Both the position numbers and the translations under genes were made by a program. DNA of 64,000 nt. Origin: an uncultured Bradyrhizobium sp. (GTDB lineage: Bacteria > Pseudomonadota > Alphaproteobacteria > Rhizobiales > Xanthobacteraceae). The first letter of the stretch is position 1; each line of letters starts with the position of its first letter. Location of the stretch: assembly GCF_936943645.1 (NCBI RefSeq), contig NZ_CAKZJO010000053.1, forward strand, positions 62,001 to 126,000, given 5' to 3'. Positions 35,008 through 42,441 of this stretch are shown one piece after another. The notes under the pieces are model-generated. The model was not told where the DNA came from and did not search any database. It worked only from the letters and a program-made list of their open reading frames with translations.

Positions 35008-35063
35008 CACATCCTCCCTCGGACTTCCAGCGTGGGACGATCGGGCCGGGACGCGGAGGTTTG

Positions 35064-35077
35064 TTGATCGAGATCAA
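35064..35077. promoter_or_regulatory. FNR/FixK-type box upstream of the DUF3300 operon
   Basis: TTGATCGAGATCAA, a perfect TTGAT-N4-ATCAA dyad centred 63 bp before the DUF3300 ATG. Confidence 0.8.
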
Positions 35078-35160
35078 CGAAACGAGGTGATCGCAACTGC
35101 TGCGGTGCGGGAGCAAGGCCCCATTCGACCAGCTCGGCATCCACGGCCTGCGAGGCCTGG

Positions 35161-37044
35161 TCAGCGGACGATCGGGAGCCTGATCGTGAACAACGCCCCG
35201 CCCGCGGGCTGGTTCGCGGCCGAAATCGAACCGTGATGGGCCTCGATGATGGTCTTGACGATCGCGAGCCCCATGCCCATGCCTTGCGGCTTGGTCGTGA
35301 AGAACGGATTGAAGACGTTCGCGAGATCGGAGACATCGATCCCGGGTCCCGTGTCGCCGACCTTGATCTCGGCCTCCTTGCCGGCGCGCAAGGTCGAGAC
35401 GCTGACCTCGCGCTTGGCAGCGTCCGCGTCGGAGATCGCATCCATCGCGTTGATGATCAGGTTGAGAACGACCTGCTGAAGCTGGATCGGATCGCCTCTG
35501 ACCGGCAGGTCGGTCACGGCGGCCACGTAGATCAACGTGATCCGGCGCCCATCGGCGACAGCCTGCACAAGACCGATGGCTTCGCGCACCATGTCGTTGA
35601 GCTCGATGTCCTTGAGCTCGAACGGTGTCTTCCTCAGAACGCTGCGCAGCCTGCGGATCACCTCGCTCGCCCGCTGATCGTCGCGCCTGATGTCGGCAAG
35701 GATCTGCCGGATCTCCTTGATATCGGGTGAAGCTGCCCTCAGCATGAGCTCCGCGGTTTCGGCGTTGGTCAGGATCGAGCCGAGCGGCTGGTTCAATTCA
35801 TGGGCGATCGAGGTGGTCAGTTCGCCGACGGCCGAATAGCGGTTGGCGTGGGCAAGCTCGGCAAGGCGCTGGCGCGACTCGATCTCGGCGAAACGGCGGC
35901 CCCTGCGCTCGTGCAACAGCCCGCTGATGAGGCCCGCCTGAACCAGGAAGACCGACGTGATCAACAACATCTGCCAGCGATAGCGCTCCCAGATATTCGG
36001 TTCACGGAACATGATCTCGGCGTCGGGAGGCAGCCGACTTTCGCTGATGCCCCAGCGCCGCAATTCCCGCCAGTCATATCGCGACGCCGCGAAGCCGATC
36101 GGCTCGTATTTGATGCTCCCCGGTTTCGCGCCGCCGAGAATACCGATCGCGGCACTGACCGTCCGCGAACTCGTGTCCTTGATCAACTGCATCGGCCCGC
36201 CGACCGTACCGTTCCCGAAAAACGGCTCCTGATAGGAGAAGATCGGGGCATTCGCGACCGCATGCAGGCTGCGCAGCGCGATGTCGCTCTCATGCACGAC
36301 GCCGGCCGCATCAACCGACATCAGGCCCCAGAACAGCACGGTGTGTGGCGGAAGCGTCGATGCGCGCTTGAGGATGTCATCGAACGACAAATCCGAATAC
36401 CAGACGAACTCCAGACGCCCGGCGAAAGGTTTGAGCTCCCGCTTCACCTCCTCCACCCAGAACTTCTCGAGCGGCGAGGCGCCAATGATGATCGCGACCG
36501 ATTTGGTGTCCGGAAGAACCTGGAGAATGTTGTCGAATGCGGCGACGAAATCGTTGCGGATCGCCACGACGACGTCGTTTTCGCCGAGATCGGCGCGATC
36601 AATCAGCCGGCGCTCCACCGCGGCCAGAACGAGCGGCGTATCGGGAAACAGTCTTGCGCGATATCTCTGTGCAAACCGGGCGGCAGGCGCGCCGATGCTC
36701 AAGACGATATCAGGCATCGCCCCTTGGTAGAGCGACTGCAGATACTCGACGAACGGCGCCTCGGGACCGGGATTGTTGAAGCGCGCCGTGAGCAGCGCAT
36801 GCTCCTGGATATCCAGCGGCCACGGCGATTGCCGCTCAAGCTCGGCCTTGATGTCGCGCGCATACTCGCTCCAGGGGCGAAACTCGCGGCCGAAGGAGTG
36901 CAGCACCAGCACGCGCTTGAGCTCGCCGCGCAGGCTACGCCCGACGGCCTCCGCGCGCCCGGGCGCGAGGCACGCGGCGACGACCAGGCAGATGCACGCC
37001 AGTGCGGCCGCAGCTGACCTGGGCCTGACCGAAACACCGCACAT
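35161..37044 (-). CDS. Sensor histidine kinase with periplasmic ABC-binding-protein-like sensor
   Basis: A 627-residue membrane kinase. Signal/first helix at 10-30; periplasmic domain 40-345 of the ABC substrate-binding type (LKRVLVLHSFGREFRPWSEYARDIKAEL, MPDIVLSIGAPAARFAQRYR, VAIIIGASPLEKFWVEEVK); one membrane helix at 358-378; HisKA with phospho-accepting His415 in SIAHELNQPLGSILTNAE; HATPase with GDTGPGIDVSDL and GMGMGLAIVKTIIEAHHG. The cytoplasmic half is like FixL/DctB-type kinases, without PAS. No response regulator is adjacent; two orphan regulators at 51.1-52.3 kb are the nearest candidates. Confidence 0.88.
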   Translation of the reverse strand: MCGVSVRPRSAAAALACICLVVAACLAPGRAEAVGRSLRGELKRVLVLHSFGREFRPWSEYARDIKAELERQSPWPLDIQEHALLTARFNNPGPEAPFVEYLQSLYQGAMPDIVLSIGAPAARFAQRYRARLFPDTPLVLAAVERRLIDRADLGENDVVVAIRNDFVAAFDNILQVLPDTKSVAIIIGASPLEKFWVEEVKRELKPFAGRLEFVWYSDLSFDDILKRASTLPPHTVLFWGLMSVDAAGVVHESDIALRSLHAVANAPIFSYQEPFFGNGTVGGPMQLIKDTSSRTVSAAIGILGGAKPGSIKYEPIGFAASRYDWRELRRWGISESRLPPDAEIMFREPNIWERYRWQMLLITSVFLVQAGLISGLLHERRGRRFAEIESRQRLAELAHANRYSAVGELTTSIAHELNQPLGSILTNAETAELMLRAASPDIKEIRQILADIRRDDQRASEVIRRLRSVLRKTPFELKDIELNDMVREAIGLVQAVADGRRITLIYVAAVTDLPVRGDPIQLQQVVLNLIINAMDAISDADAAKREVSVSTLRAGKEAEIKVGDTGPGIDVSDLANVFNPFFTTKPQGMGMGLAIVKTIIEAHHGSISAANQPAGGALFTIRLPIVR

Positions 37045-37148
37045 GCGTCCGCTCTGCTCCACTCCCGCAGCTTCCGACGGCTGCGTTCCGGACAAATCTA
37101 GCGGGAATAGCGTTGCCGGGACAGTGCCGACGACGCGATCGAACCCGC

Positions 37149-38381
37149 TCAATGTCCGCTCAGCACCAGGGTCTGGATCGGCAGCAGCAACGCCTGAATG
37201 CGCAGCAGCAGCGCGTGAACGAGGCCGACACCGTCGACGACGTGCAGCGCGATCTTCCGGCTGGTCGGCGTATCCTTGGCCGAGATCTCCTCGTGGTTGC
37301 TCGTATAGGCGTTGACGACGCAGCTGCTGCCGGGGGTCACGCCATCCAGGCCCCCTTTGTAAAGCGGCTCCATAAACACCAGGATGGCGCCGGGACGGAC
37401 CGCGTTCTGTGGATCGACCAGCAGCTCTCCGGACCGGAATTGCCCGGCTGCGATGTAATCCTGCACGGTCGTGATCACCATCGGGATGATGACCCATGGC
37501 TTGGAGATGCAGGTCGCTTCCGCGACCATGCCCTCTTTCATCACCTGCGCCTCGATCTGGCCGAACCCGGCCTGGAGCACCTTGCGACCGGCTCCCTCCG
37601 GAATGAGCACGCCCGCAGGCCGCATCAGCTGATTGACGACGTCCCCCGGGCGCACCAGGAACTGCTCGACACGCCCATCGACGCCGGCGCGGACGACGGT
37701 CTTGTCGAGATCCACCTGGGCCTGATCGAGCGCGGCCTCGGCGCTCGCCTTCTGCGCCGGCAGCAGGACGGCGATCTGCATGGACACGGATTGCTTGGCG
37801 GCATTCGCCGCGTCGATCCCCGACTGACGTTGCTCGACCAAAACCTGGAGCTTGTCGATATCACGTTGCGGAACGATGCCGGGATTGCGCCGCTGCAGCT
37901 CGCTCTTGACCTCGAGCTCGTCCTTGGCCTGCTGGTAATTGGCCTTCGCCTCGCCGACCTGCGCTTCTGCCTTGACGACGTCAGCCTGCGCCGTCTGTAT
38001 GGCGGCATCGACCTCAGCGACCTTCCGCCTGGCGGTCTCCAGCGCCGCCTGCTGCTTCGAAGCGTCGAGCGTGAACAGGACATCGCCCTTCTTCACGGAA
38101 GCGCTGAAGCCGACCTTGACATCGGCGACGCGGCCCGAGCCTTCGGGCAGAATCGGCACCGTGCGAAAATAAAGCGTCGCCGATGACGTCGCCGGATGGA
38201 AGTAGAAGATCATGGTGATCAGCGACACCGTCAGCATCAGGCAGCCCGTGATGCCCCAGCGCAGCTCGTACCAGATCGAGAAGAACGTGATCTCCTTGCC
38301 GAAGCGCTTGCCCTGGGCGTATCGGCGATAGAGATAGTCGGGCAGGATCGTCAGCAGCGAGCAGAACATCAGCTCAAACAT
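37149..38381 (-). CDS. HlyD/EmrA-type membrane fusion protein
   Basis: A 410-residue protein. A short cytoplasmic/basic N-terminus and one or two membrane helices (MFELMFCSLLTILPDYLYRRYAQGKRF, GCLMLTVSLITMIFYF), a lipoyl-like half (VADVKVGFSASVKKGDVLFTLD), a long coiled coil (about 98-190) and the second lipoyl/beta-barrel half (KTVVRAGVDGRVEQFLVRPGDVV). The ATG at 38381 overlaps the upstream membrane gene by 8 bp. No ABC or MFS pump gene is next to it. An upstream extension to 38519 shadows that neighbour. Confidence 0.82.
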   Translation of the reverse strand: MFELMFCSLLTILPDYLYRRYAQGKRFGKEITFFSIWYELRWGITGCLMLTVSLITMIFYFHPATSSATLYFRTVPILPEGSGRVADVKVGFSASVKKGDVLFTLDASKQQAALETARRKVAEVDAAIQTAQADVVKAEAQVGEAKANYQQAKDELEVKSELQRRNPGIVPQRDIDKLQVLVEQRQSGIDAANAAKQSVSMQIAVLLPAQKASAEAALDQAQVDLDKTVVRAGVDGRVEQFLVRPGDVVNQLMRPAGVLIPEGAGRKVLQAGFGQIEAQVMKEGMVAEATCISKPWVIIPMVITTVQDYIAAGQFRSGELLVDPQNAVRPGAILVFMEPLYKGGLDGVTPGSSCVVNAYTSNHEEISAKDTPTSRKIALHVVDGVGLVHALLLRIQALLLPIQTLVLSGH

Positions 38382-38808
38382 GGCTGTGCTCCTTTGCCGG
38401 CGCCGGCTTGTCTGCCGCGGGCGTCGCGGCTTCGGGCGGGACACTCTCTCCATCGGCGGCCGGCGTCGCCTCCGCAATCTTCTCGACGGACCCGGCAATG
38501 CTGCGGAGCGGCGTGCCAAAATCCGGAAGGTCGATCATCGCGAGCAGCAGACCTGCAATCCAGAAGATATGCATGTGCGTAAACAACGAAATCAGGCCGA
38601 GCACCGCGACGAATTCGAATTGCAGCTTTTGCGATTTGTGTGCCATCCGCTCGGGCAGGCTGTGCAGTTTCCAGTAGAGCGTGCCGACCCAGAGCACGGT
38701 GCCGATCAGGAACAGGCCCATCACCACCATCAGCGTATCGGTCCCGCTCCCCGGCGCCAGATAGAACGGCAGATGGTGCGGTGCCATCGGATGCAATTGG
38801 TCACTCAA
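38374..38808 (-). CDS. Small membrane protein paired with the HlyD-type protein
   Basis: A 144-residue protein with two or three hydrophobic segments (TLMVVMGLFLIGTVLWVGTLYW, EFVAVLGLISLFTHMHIFWIAGLLLAMIDLP) and a soluble Ala/Pro/Glu-rich tail ending in KEHSHV. I do not recognise the family. The pairing of a small membrane protein with an HlyD-type protein recalls the YiaW-YiaV arrangement, but sequence identity to that family is not evident to me. An FNR-type box lies 70 bp upstream. Confidence 0.75.
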   Translation of the reverse strand: MSDQLHPMAPHHLPFYLAPGSGTDTLMVVMGLFLIGTVLWVGTLYWKLHSLPERMAHKSQKLQFEFVAVLGLISLFTHMHIFWIAGLLLAMIDLPDFGTPLRSIAGSVEKIAEATPAADGESVPPEAATPAADKPAPAKEHSHV

Positions 38809-38871
38809 GCGTCTCTCCCGGTCGGCGCAGGTCCACTTGCGTCACTCTGTTCAGGCAGCTTCCCGGATTGC

Positions 38872-38885
38872 TTGACTTGAATCAA
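38872..38885. promoter_or_regulatory. FNR/FixK-type box in a divergent promoter region
   Basis: TTGACTTGAATCAA; one position off a perfect dyad. It lies 70 bp from the minus-strand membrane gene (38808) and 75 bp from the plus-strand gene (38953), so it could serve both. Confidence 0.72.
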
Positions 38886-38952
38886 GAGAATGTACCCGGC
38901 CGGACCTAGCGTTTCCTCGATGCTGATTGGATAACTATCAGGAGCCGCAGCC

Positions 38953-39405
38953 ATGGCCGGCCTCGACGATCTCATCCCCAACGCCGCCCAGATTCGGAAG
39001 GAAGCCGCCCTCAAGGAGGCCGAGAAGGCCGAAGAGTATGTCCGCCTCGCCGCCGCGGCCGATGCCGAGAAGCGCGCGCTGATCGAGCGGCTCAGCAAGC
39101 CTTCCGGCAAGAGCGAGGAGGAGAAGATCAAGCTCGCCTCGACCATCATCCAGCGTGCGGTGCGAAACGGCTTGACGGAGGTGCTGGTCTATCGCTTTCC
39201 CAACTCGCTCTGCACCGACAAGGGGCGCGCCATCAATCAGATGGAAAAAGGATGGGAAACCACGCTGACCGGCATTCCCAAGGAGATTTTCCAGCTCTGG
39301 ACCGACTATTTGAAGCCGCGGGGCTATCGCATCGCCTACCAGGTCATCGATTTTCCCGGCGGCGTACCCGGCGATATCGGCGTGACCATTTCCTGGGACG
39401 ATTGA
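38953..39405 (+). CDS. Conserved hypothetical protein upstream of ppk2
   Basis: A 150-residue cytoplasmic protein with AGGAG 10 bp before the ATG. The N-terminal half is charged and helical (IRKEAALKEAEKAEEYVRLAAAADAEKRALIERL), the C-terminal half is mixed alpha/beta (GLTEVLVYRFPNSLCTDKGRAINQ, GYRIAYQVIDFPGGVPGDIGVTISWDD). I do not recognise the family. It lies 20 bp before ppk2 and shares its promoter. Confidence 0.75.
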   Translation: MAGLDDLIPNAAQIRKEAALKEAEKAEEYVRLAAAADAEKRALIERLSKPSGKSEEEKIKLASTIIQRAVRNGLTEVLVYRFPNSLCTDKGRAINQMEKGWETTLTGIPKEIFQLWTDYLKPRGYRIAYQVIDFPGGVPGDIGVTISWDD

Positions 39406-39425
39406 GCGCAGCAGGGGGAAACGGC

Positions 39426-40226
39426 ATGGCCAAGGATGCGCCCGCGGAGCGAATGAAGCGGAAGGATTACGAGAAGCAGCTGGAGAAGCTTCAGGTCGAG
39501 CTCTGTCATCTCCAGGACTACGTGCGGGAGAACAAACTCCGCGTCATCGTGCTGTTCGAGGGCCGCGACGCCGCCGGCAAGGGCGGGACTATCAAGGCCA
39601 TCACCGAGAAGGTCAGCCCGCGCGTGTTTCGCGTCGTCGCCCTTCCCGCCCCGTCGGACCGCGAGAAGACCCAGCTCTTCTTCCAGCGCTACATGGAGAA
39701 GTTTCCGGCCGGCGGTGAGATCGTGATCTACGACCGCAGCTGGTACAACCGCGCCGGCGTCGAATATGTCATGGGCTTCTGCACACCCGCCGATCACGAG
39801 CGCTTTCTCAAGCTCTGTCCGCAGATGGAGAGATACGTTATCGAGGGCGGCATCATCCTGATCAAGATCTGGCTCGAGGTCGGGATGGACGAGCAGGAGC
39901 GCCGCTTCAAGGCGCGCATCGACGATCCCGTCCGGCAATGGAAGCTCAGTCCGATGGACCTGGAATCCTTTCGGCGATGGTACGACTATTCAAGGGCGCG
40001 CGACCTCATGCTGAAGAAAACGAGCACGAAGGAGGCGCCCTGGTACATCATCCGCTCCGACGACAAGCGGAGGGCCCGGTTGAACTGTATCGCCCACCTT
40101 CTTGGCGCCATTCCCTACAAGCGTGTCAAGAAGGACAAGATCAAGCTGCCGAAGCGTTCCGACAAGGGCCGCTACAACGACCAGGCCAGCCTGAAGGGCA
40201 TGAACTTCGTCGCCGAGCGGTATTGA
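39426..40226 (+). CDS. ppk2: PPK2-family polyphosphate kinase
   Basis: A 266-residue single-domain PPK2. Walker A is VLFEGRDAAGKGGTIKAI, Walker B region is IVIYDRSWYNRAGVEYVMGFC, and the lid segment RFKARIDDPVRQWKLSPMDLESFRRWYDYSRARD is intact. PPK2 enzymes move phosphate between polyphosphate and nucleoside diphosphates, usually making ATP or GTP from polyP. Its place in a block with FNR-type boxes suggests energy supply under low oxygen. The start at 39426 is chosen; longer frames enter the upstream gene. Confidence 0.92.
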   Translation: MAKDAPAERMKRKDYEKQLEKLQVELCHLQDYVRENKLRVIVLFEGRDAAGKGGTIKAITEKVSPRVFRVVALPAPSDREKTQLFFQRYMEKFPAGGEIVIYDRSWYNRAGVEYVMGFCTPADHERFLKLCPQMERYVIEGGIILIKIWLEVGMDEQERRFKARIDDPVRQWKLSPMDLESFRRWYDYSRARDLMLKKTSTKEAPWYIIRSDDKRRARLNCIAHLLGAIPYKRVKKDKIKLPKRSDKGRYNDQASLKGMNFVAERY

Positions 40227-40233
40227 ACGCGAA

Positions 40234-40255
40234 CGGGCTGCGCTGCCGCAGCCCG
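40234..40255. terminator. Hairpin between convergent ppk2 and the 144-residue paralogue 2 gene
   Basis: A perfect 9-bp stem CGGGCTGCG / CGCAGCCCG with a CTGC loop, between stops at 40226 and 40269. There is no strong T-run; it probably works as a bidirectional terminator. Confidence 0.7.
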
Positions 40256-40268
40256 TCGCCGCCTCGGG

Positions 40269-40703
40269 TCACTTCAAGCGGATCGTGACGCCACCGACGG
40301 CCGCCGACACTTCCGCACCGACCTTCGGACCGCTGAGCTGGAGGATCACGCCGTTGCCGTTCTGCAGCTGGACGGCACCGGCGCCCGCGGCGACCGCCCC
40401 GCCCGCTCCGCCCACGGCGTAGGAGCCTTCGATGGATGCAGGCCCCTTCAGATTGAGCGCCCGGCCGACGAACTTCGTGGTCGACGCCCCGACCGTGAGG
40501 CCGACGCTCATGCCGGAGACGGTGAAGGGATATTTCTTGCCCCGATAGAGCAGAACGCCCTCTCCACCACCGACGCCGACAATGAAGCCGCCCTTGGTGA
40601 ACACGACGGCGACCTGGCCGGTCTCGGCGCGCGACGGCGTGCTGAGACCGGTCAGGACTGCAATCGAGGCAACCAGCGCAATGCCCGTGGCAAGTTTCTT
40701 CAT
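40269..40703 (-). CDS. Secreted 144-residue glycine-rich protein, paralogue 2
   Basis: Signal peptide MKKLATGIALVASIAVLTGL, then FTKGGFIVGVGGGEGVLLYRGKKYPFTVSGMSVGLTVGAS, which aligns without gaps to the protein at 32011-32445 and is closer than it to the SYLF-like pattern GGFIVGGEGGEGVL. Ends with VGGVTIRLK as the other ends with VSQITISLR. It lies 20 bp after the aspT-type gene and is the last gene of the decarboxylase-antiporter run. Confidence 0.78.
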   Translation of the reverse strand: MKKLATGIALVASIAVLTGLSTPSRAETGQVAVVFTKGGFIVGVGGGEGVLLYRGKKYPFTVSGMSVGLTVGASTTKFVGRALNLKGPASIEGSYAVGGAGGAVAAGAGAVQLQNGNGVILQLSGPKVGAEVSAAVGGVTIRLK

Positions 40704-40723
40704 GACGTACTTTCCCCTTGTGA

Positions 40724-42424
40724 TCATTGCGCAAGAATCATCGCGAAATAGCCGAACACGGTAAGCAGGATGCCCGACACGGCGTAGCCGACCGGGAATC
40801 CGATCCAGGGCACGGAGCTCTGGATTTCGACCGCAGCTTCGCGGCACGGACCGGAATGCGAGCGTGCGCCCGCGACGCCGCCCATCAGCACCGCCGGATT
40901 GATCTTGAAGACGTGGAAGCCGATCGCCCAGACGATGAACGGCGGGATCGTGCAGGCAATGAAGCCGACAAGGAAGATCTTCAGAGCGACCGCGCCGGTG
41001 AGTTGAGCCAGCAGTCCGGCGCCGGCATTGACGCCGACGATGGCCACGAAGACGATGAGGCCGAGATCCTCCAGCACGTTGCGCGCCGCATTCGGCGTGT
41101 TGCCGAAGAAGCGAAGGCGCGACACGATCGAGGATACGATCACGCCCGAGAGCAGCAGGCCGCCGGCATTGCCGAGGCCGATCTTGGCGCCGAACGCCGG
41201 GAACTCGATCTTCCCGATCAGGAAGCCGAGGATCATGCCGACCGCCAGCGTCAGCAGATCGGTCGAGGTGTTGGACCGCGCGATCCGGCCCCACATCTCG
41301 CCGAGCTCGCTGACCGCAGACTTCAGGCCGACCACGGAGACGATGTCCATCCGCTCCAGCTTGGTCTTGAGACCGGCCGGAATCTGCACGCCGCCTCGTT
41401 CGACCTTGGTGACCTGCAACTGGCCCGCGAGCGCGGTGTCGCGGAAGGACTCGAACGTACGTCCCACCATCTCCTTGTTGGTGACGAGAATCTCCGCCTG
41501 GTCCATCGGGATGCCGAGCGTCTTGGCATCGGCGACCTCCGGCCCGATCAGACCCATCTTGTCGGTGAGATGCTCGGTCGAGCCACCGAGTGCGACGACG
41601 TCGCCCCTCTGCAGCACGAGCTCGGGGTCGGCACCTTGCGCCTCGCCACCGCGCGAAACGTTGACGATGCGGTATTCCGGGTTGATTGTCCGGAACTTGG
41701 CGATGCTCATCCCCGCCGTTGCCGGATTCTCCAGCCTATAGGCACGCAGGCCGAACTGGCGGAAGCCCGTGAGACCGCCACCCTCGAGATCCCTGACGCC
41801 AAATTCCTGCTCGTACTGCCGGGCCGCCGCCTTCGCATCGACACCCCACCAGCGCGGCAGATATTTGCAGATCAGGATGATGCCGACGGTACCCCAGATG
41901 TAGGTGATACCGTAGGACAGCGCGATCATGCCGGAGGCATCCTCAGCCTTCATGCCCTCGGGCAGCTTGACGACGCCCGAAGTGACGGCCTGCTCGGCCG
42001 AACCGATCGCCGCCGACATGGTCTGGGACCCCGCCAGCATGCCGCCGGCCGCACCGGGCGGAAGCGAGAACATCTTGGCGCCGATGACGACCAGCGCGAG
42101 CCCGAGGACGCTCGACACCAAGGCCAGGATGCAGAACTTCAGTCCGTCGCCCTTCAAACTGTTGATAAAGGACGGGCCGACGCGCAAGCCGACGCCGTAC
42201 ATGAAGAGATAGTAGAACAGGCTCTTCGCAAAATTGTTCAGCTCCAGCTTCACGCCGTAGCTGGATGCCCAGACGGAAACGCCCGCGCCGACCACGATGG
42301 CGCCGGCGACCATGCCGAGGCCATAACCCTTGATGCTGGCCCGGCCGATATAGACGGCGAGACCGACGACGAAGAACAGCAGCAGATACGGGTTCTGCTG
42401 CAGGAACGTGAAAAACGCCTGCAT
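40724..42424 (-). CDS. AspT/YidE-family exchanger 1, partner of the decarboxylase
   Basis: A 566-residue membrane protein with the AspT plan: five or six helices, a central cytoplasmic region with two TrkA-C (RCK_C) domains (about 205-375; FRTINPEYRIVNVSRGG, ELVLQRGDVVALGGSTEHL, VERGGVQIPAG), then five or six helices. The internal repeat motif is seen in MLAGSQTMSAAIGSAEQ and VLMGGVAGARSHSG. AspT swaps aspartate for its decarboxylation product alanine. Here the gene is 17 bp after a PLP amino-acid decarboxylase gene, so substrate-product exchange is the natural reading. The ATG at 42424 has GGAGGGG before it. Confidence 0.86.
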   Translation of the reverse strand: MQAFFTFLQQNPYLLLFFVVGLAVYIGRASIKGYGLGMVAGAIVVGAGVSVWASSYGVKLELNNFAKSLFYYLFMYGVGLRVGPSFINSLKGDGLKFCILALVSSVLGLALVVIGAKMFSLPPGAAGGMLAGSQTMSAAIGSAEQAVTSGVVKLPEGMKAEDASGMIALSYGITYIWGTVGIILICKYLPRWWGVDAKAAARQYEQEFGVRDLEGGGLTGFRQFGLRAYRLENPATAGMSIAKFRTINPEYRIVNVSRGGEAQGADPELVLQRGDVVALGGSTEHLTDKMGLIGPEVADAKTLGIPMDQAEILVTNKEMVGRTFESFRDTALAGQLQVTKVERGGVQIPAGLKTKLERMDIVSVVGLKSAVSELGEMWGRIARSNTSTDLLTLAVGMILGFLIGKIEFPAFGAKIGLGNAGGLLLSGVIVSSIVSRLRFFGNTPNAARNVLEDLGLIVFVAIVGVNAGAGLLAQLTGAVALKIFLVGFIACTIPPFIVWAIGFHVFKINPAVLMGGVAGARSHSGPCREAAVEIQSSVPWIGFPVGYAVSGILLTVFGYFAMILAQ

Positions 42425-42441
42425 GTTGGTCCCCTCCAAGC

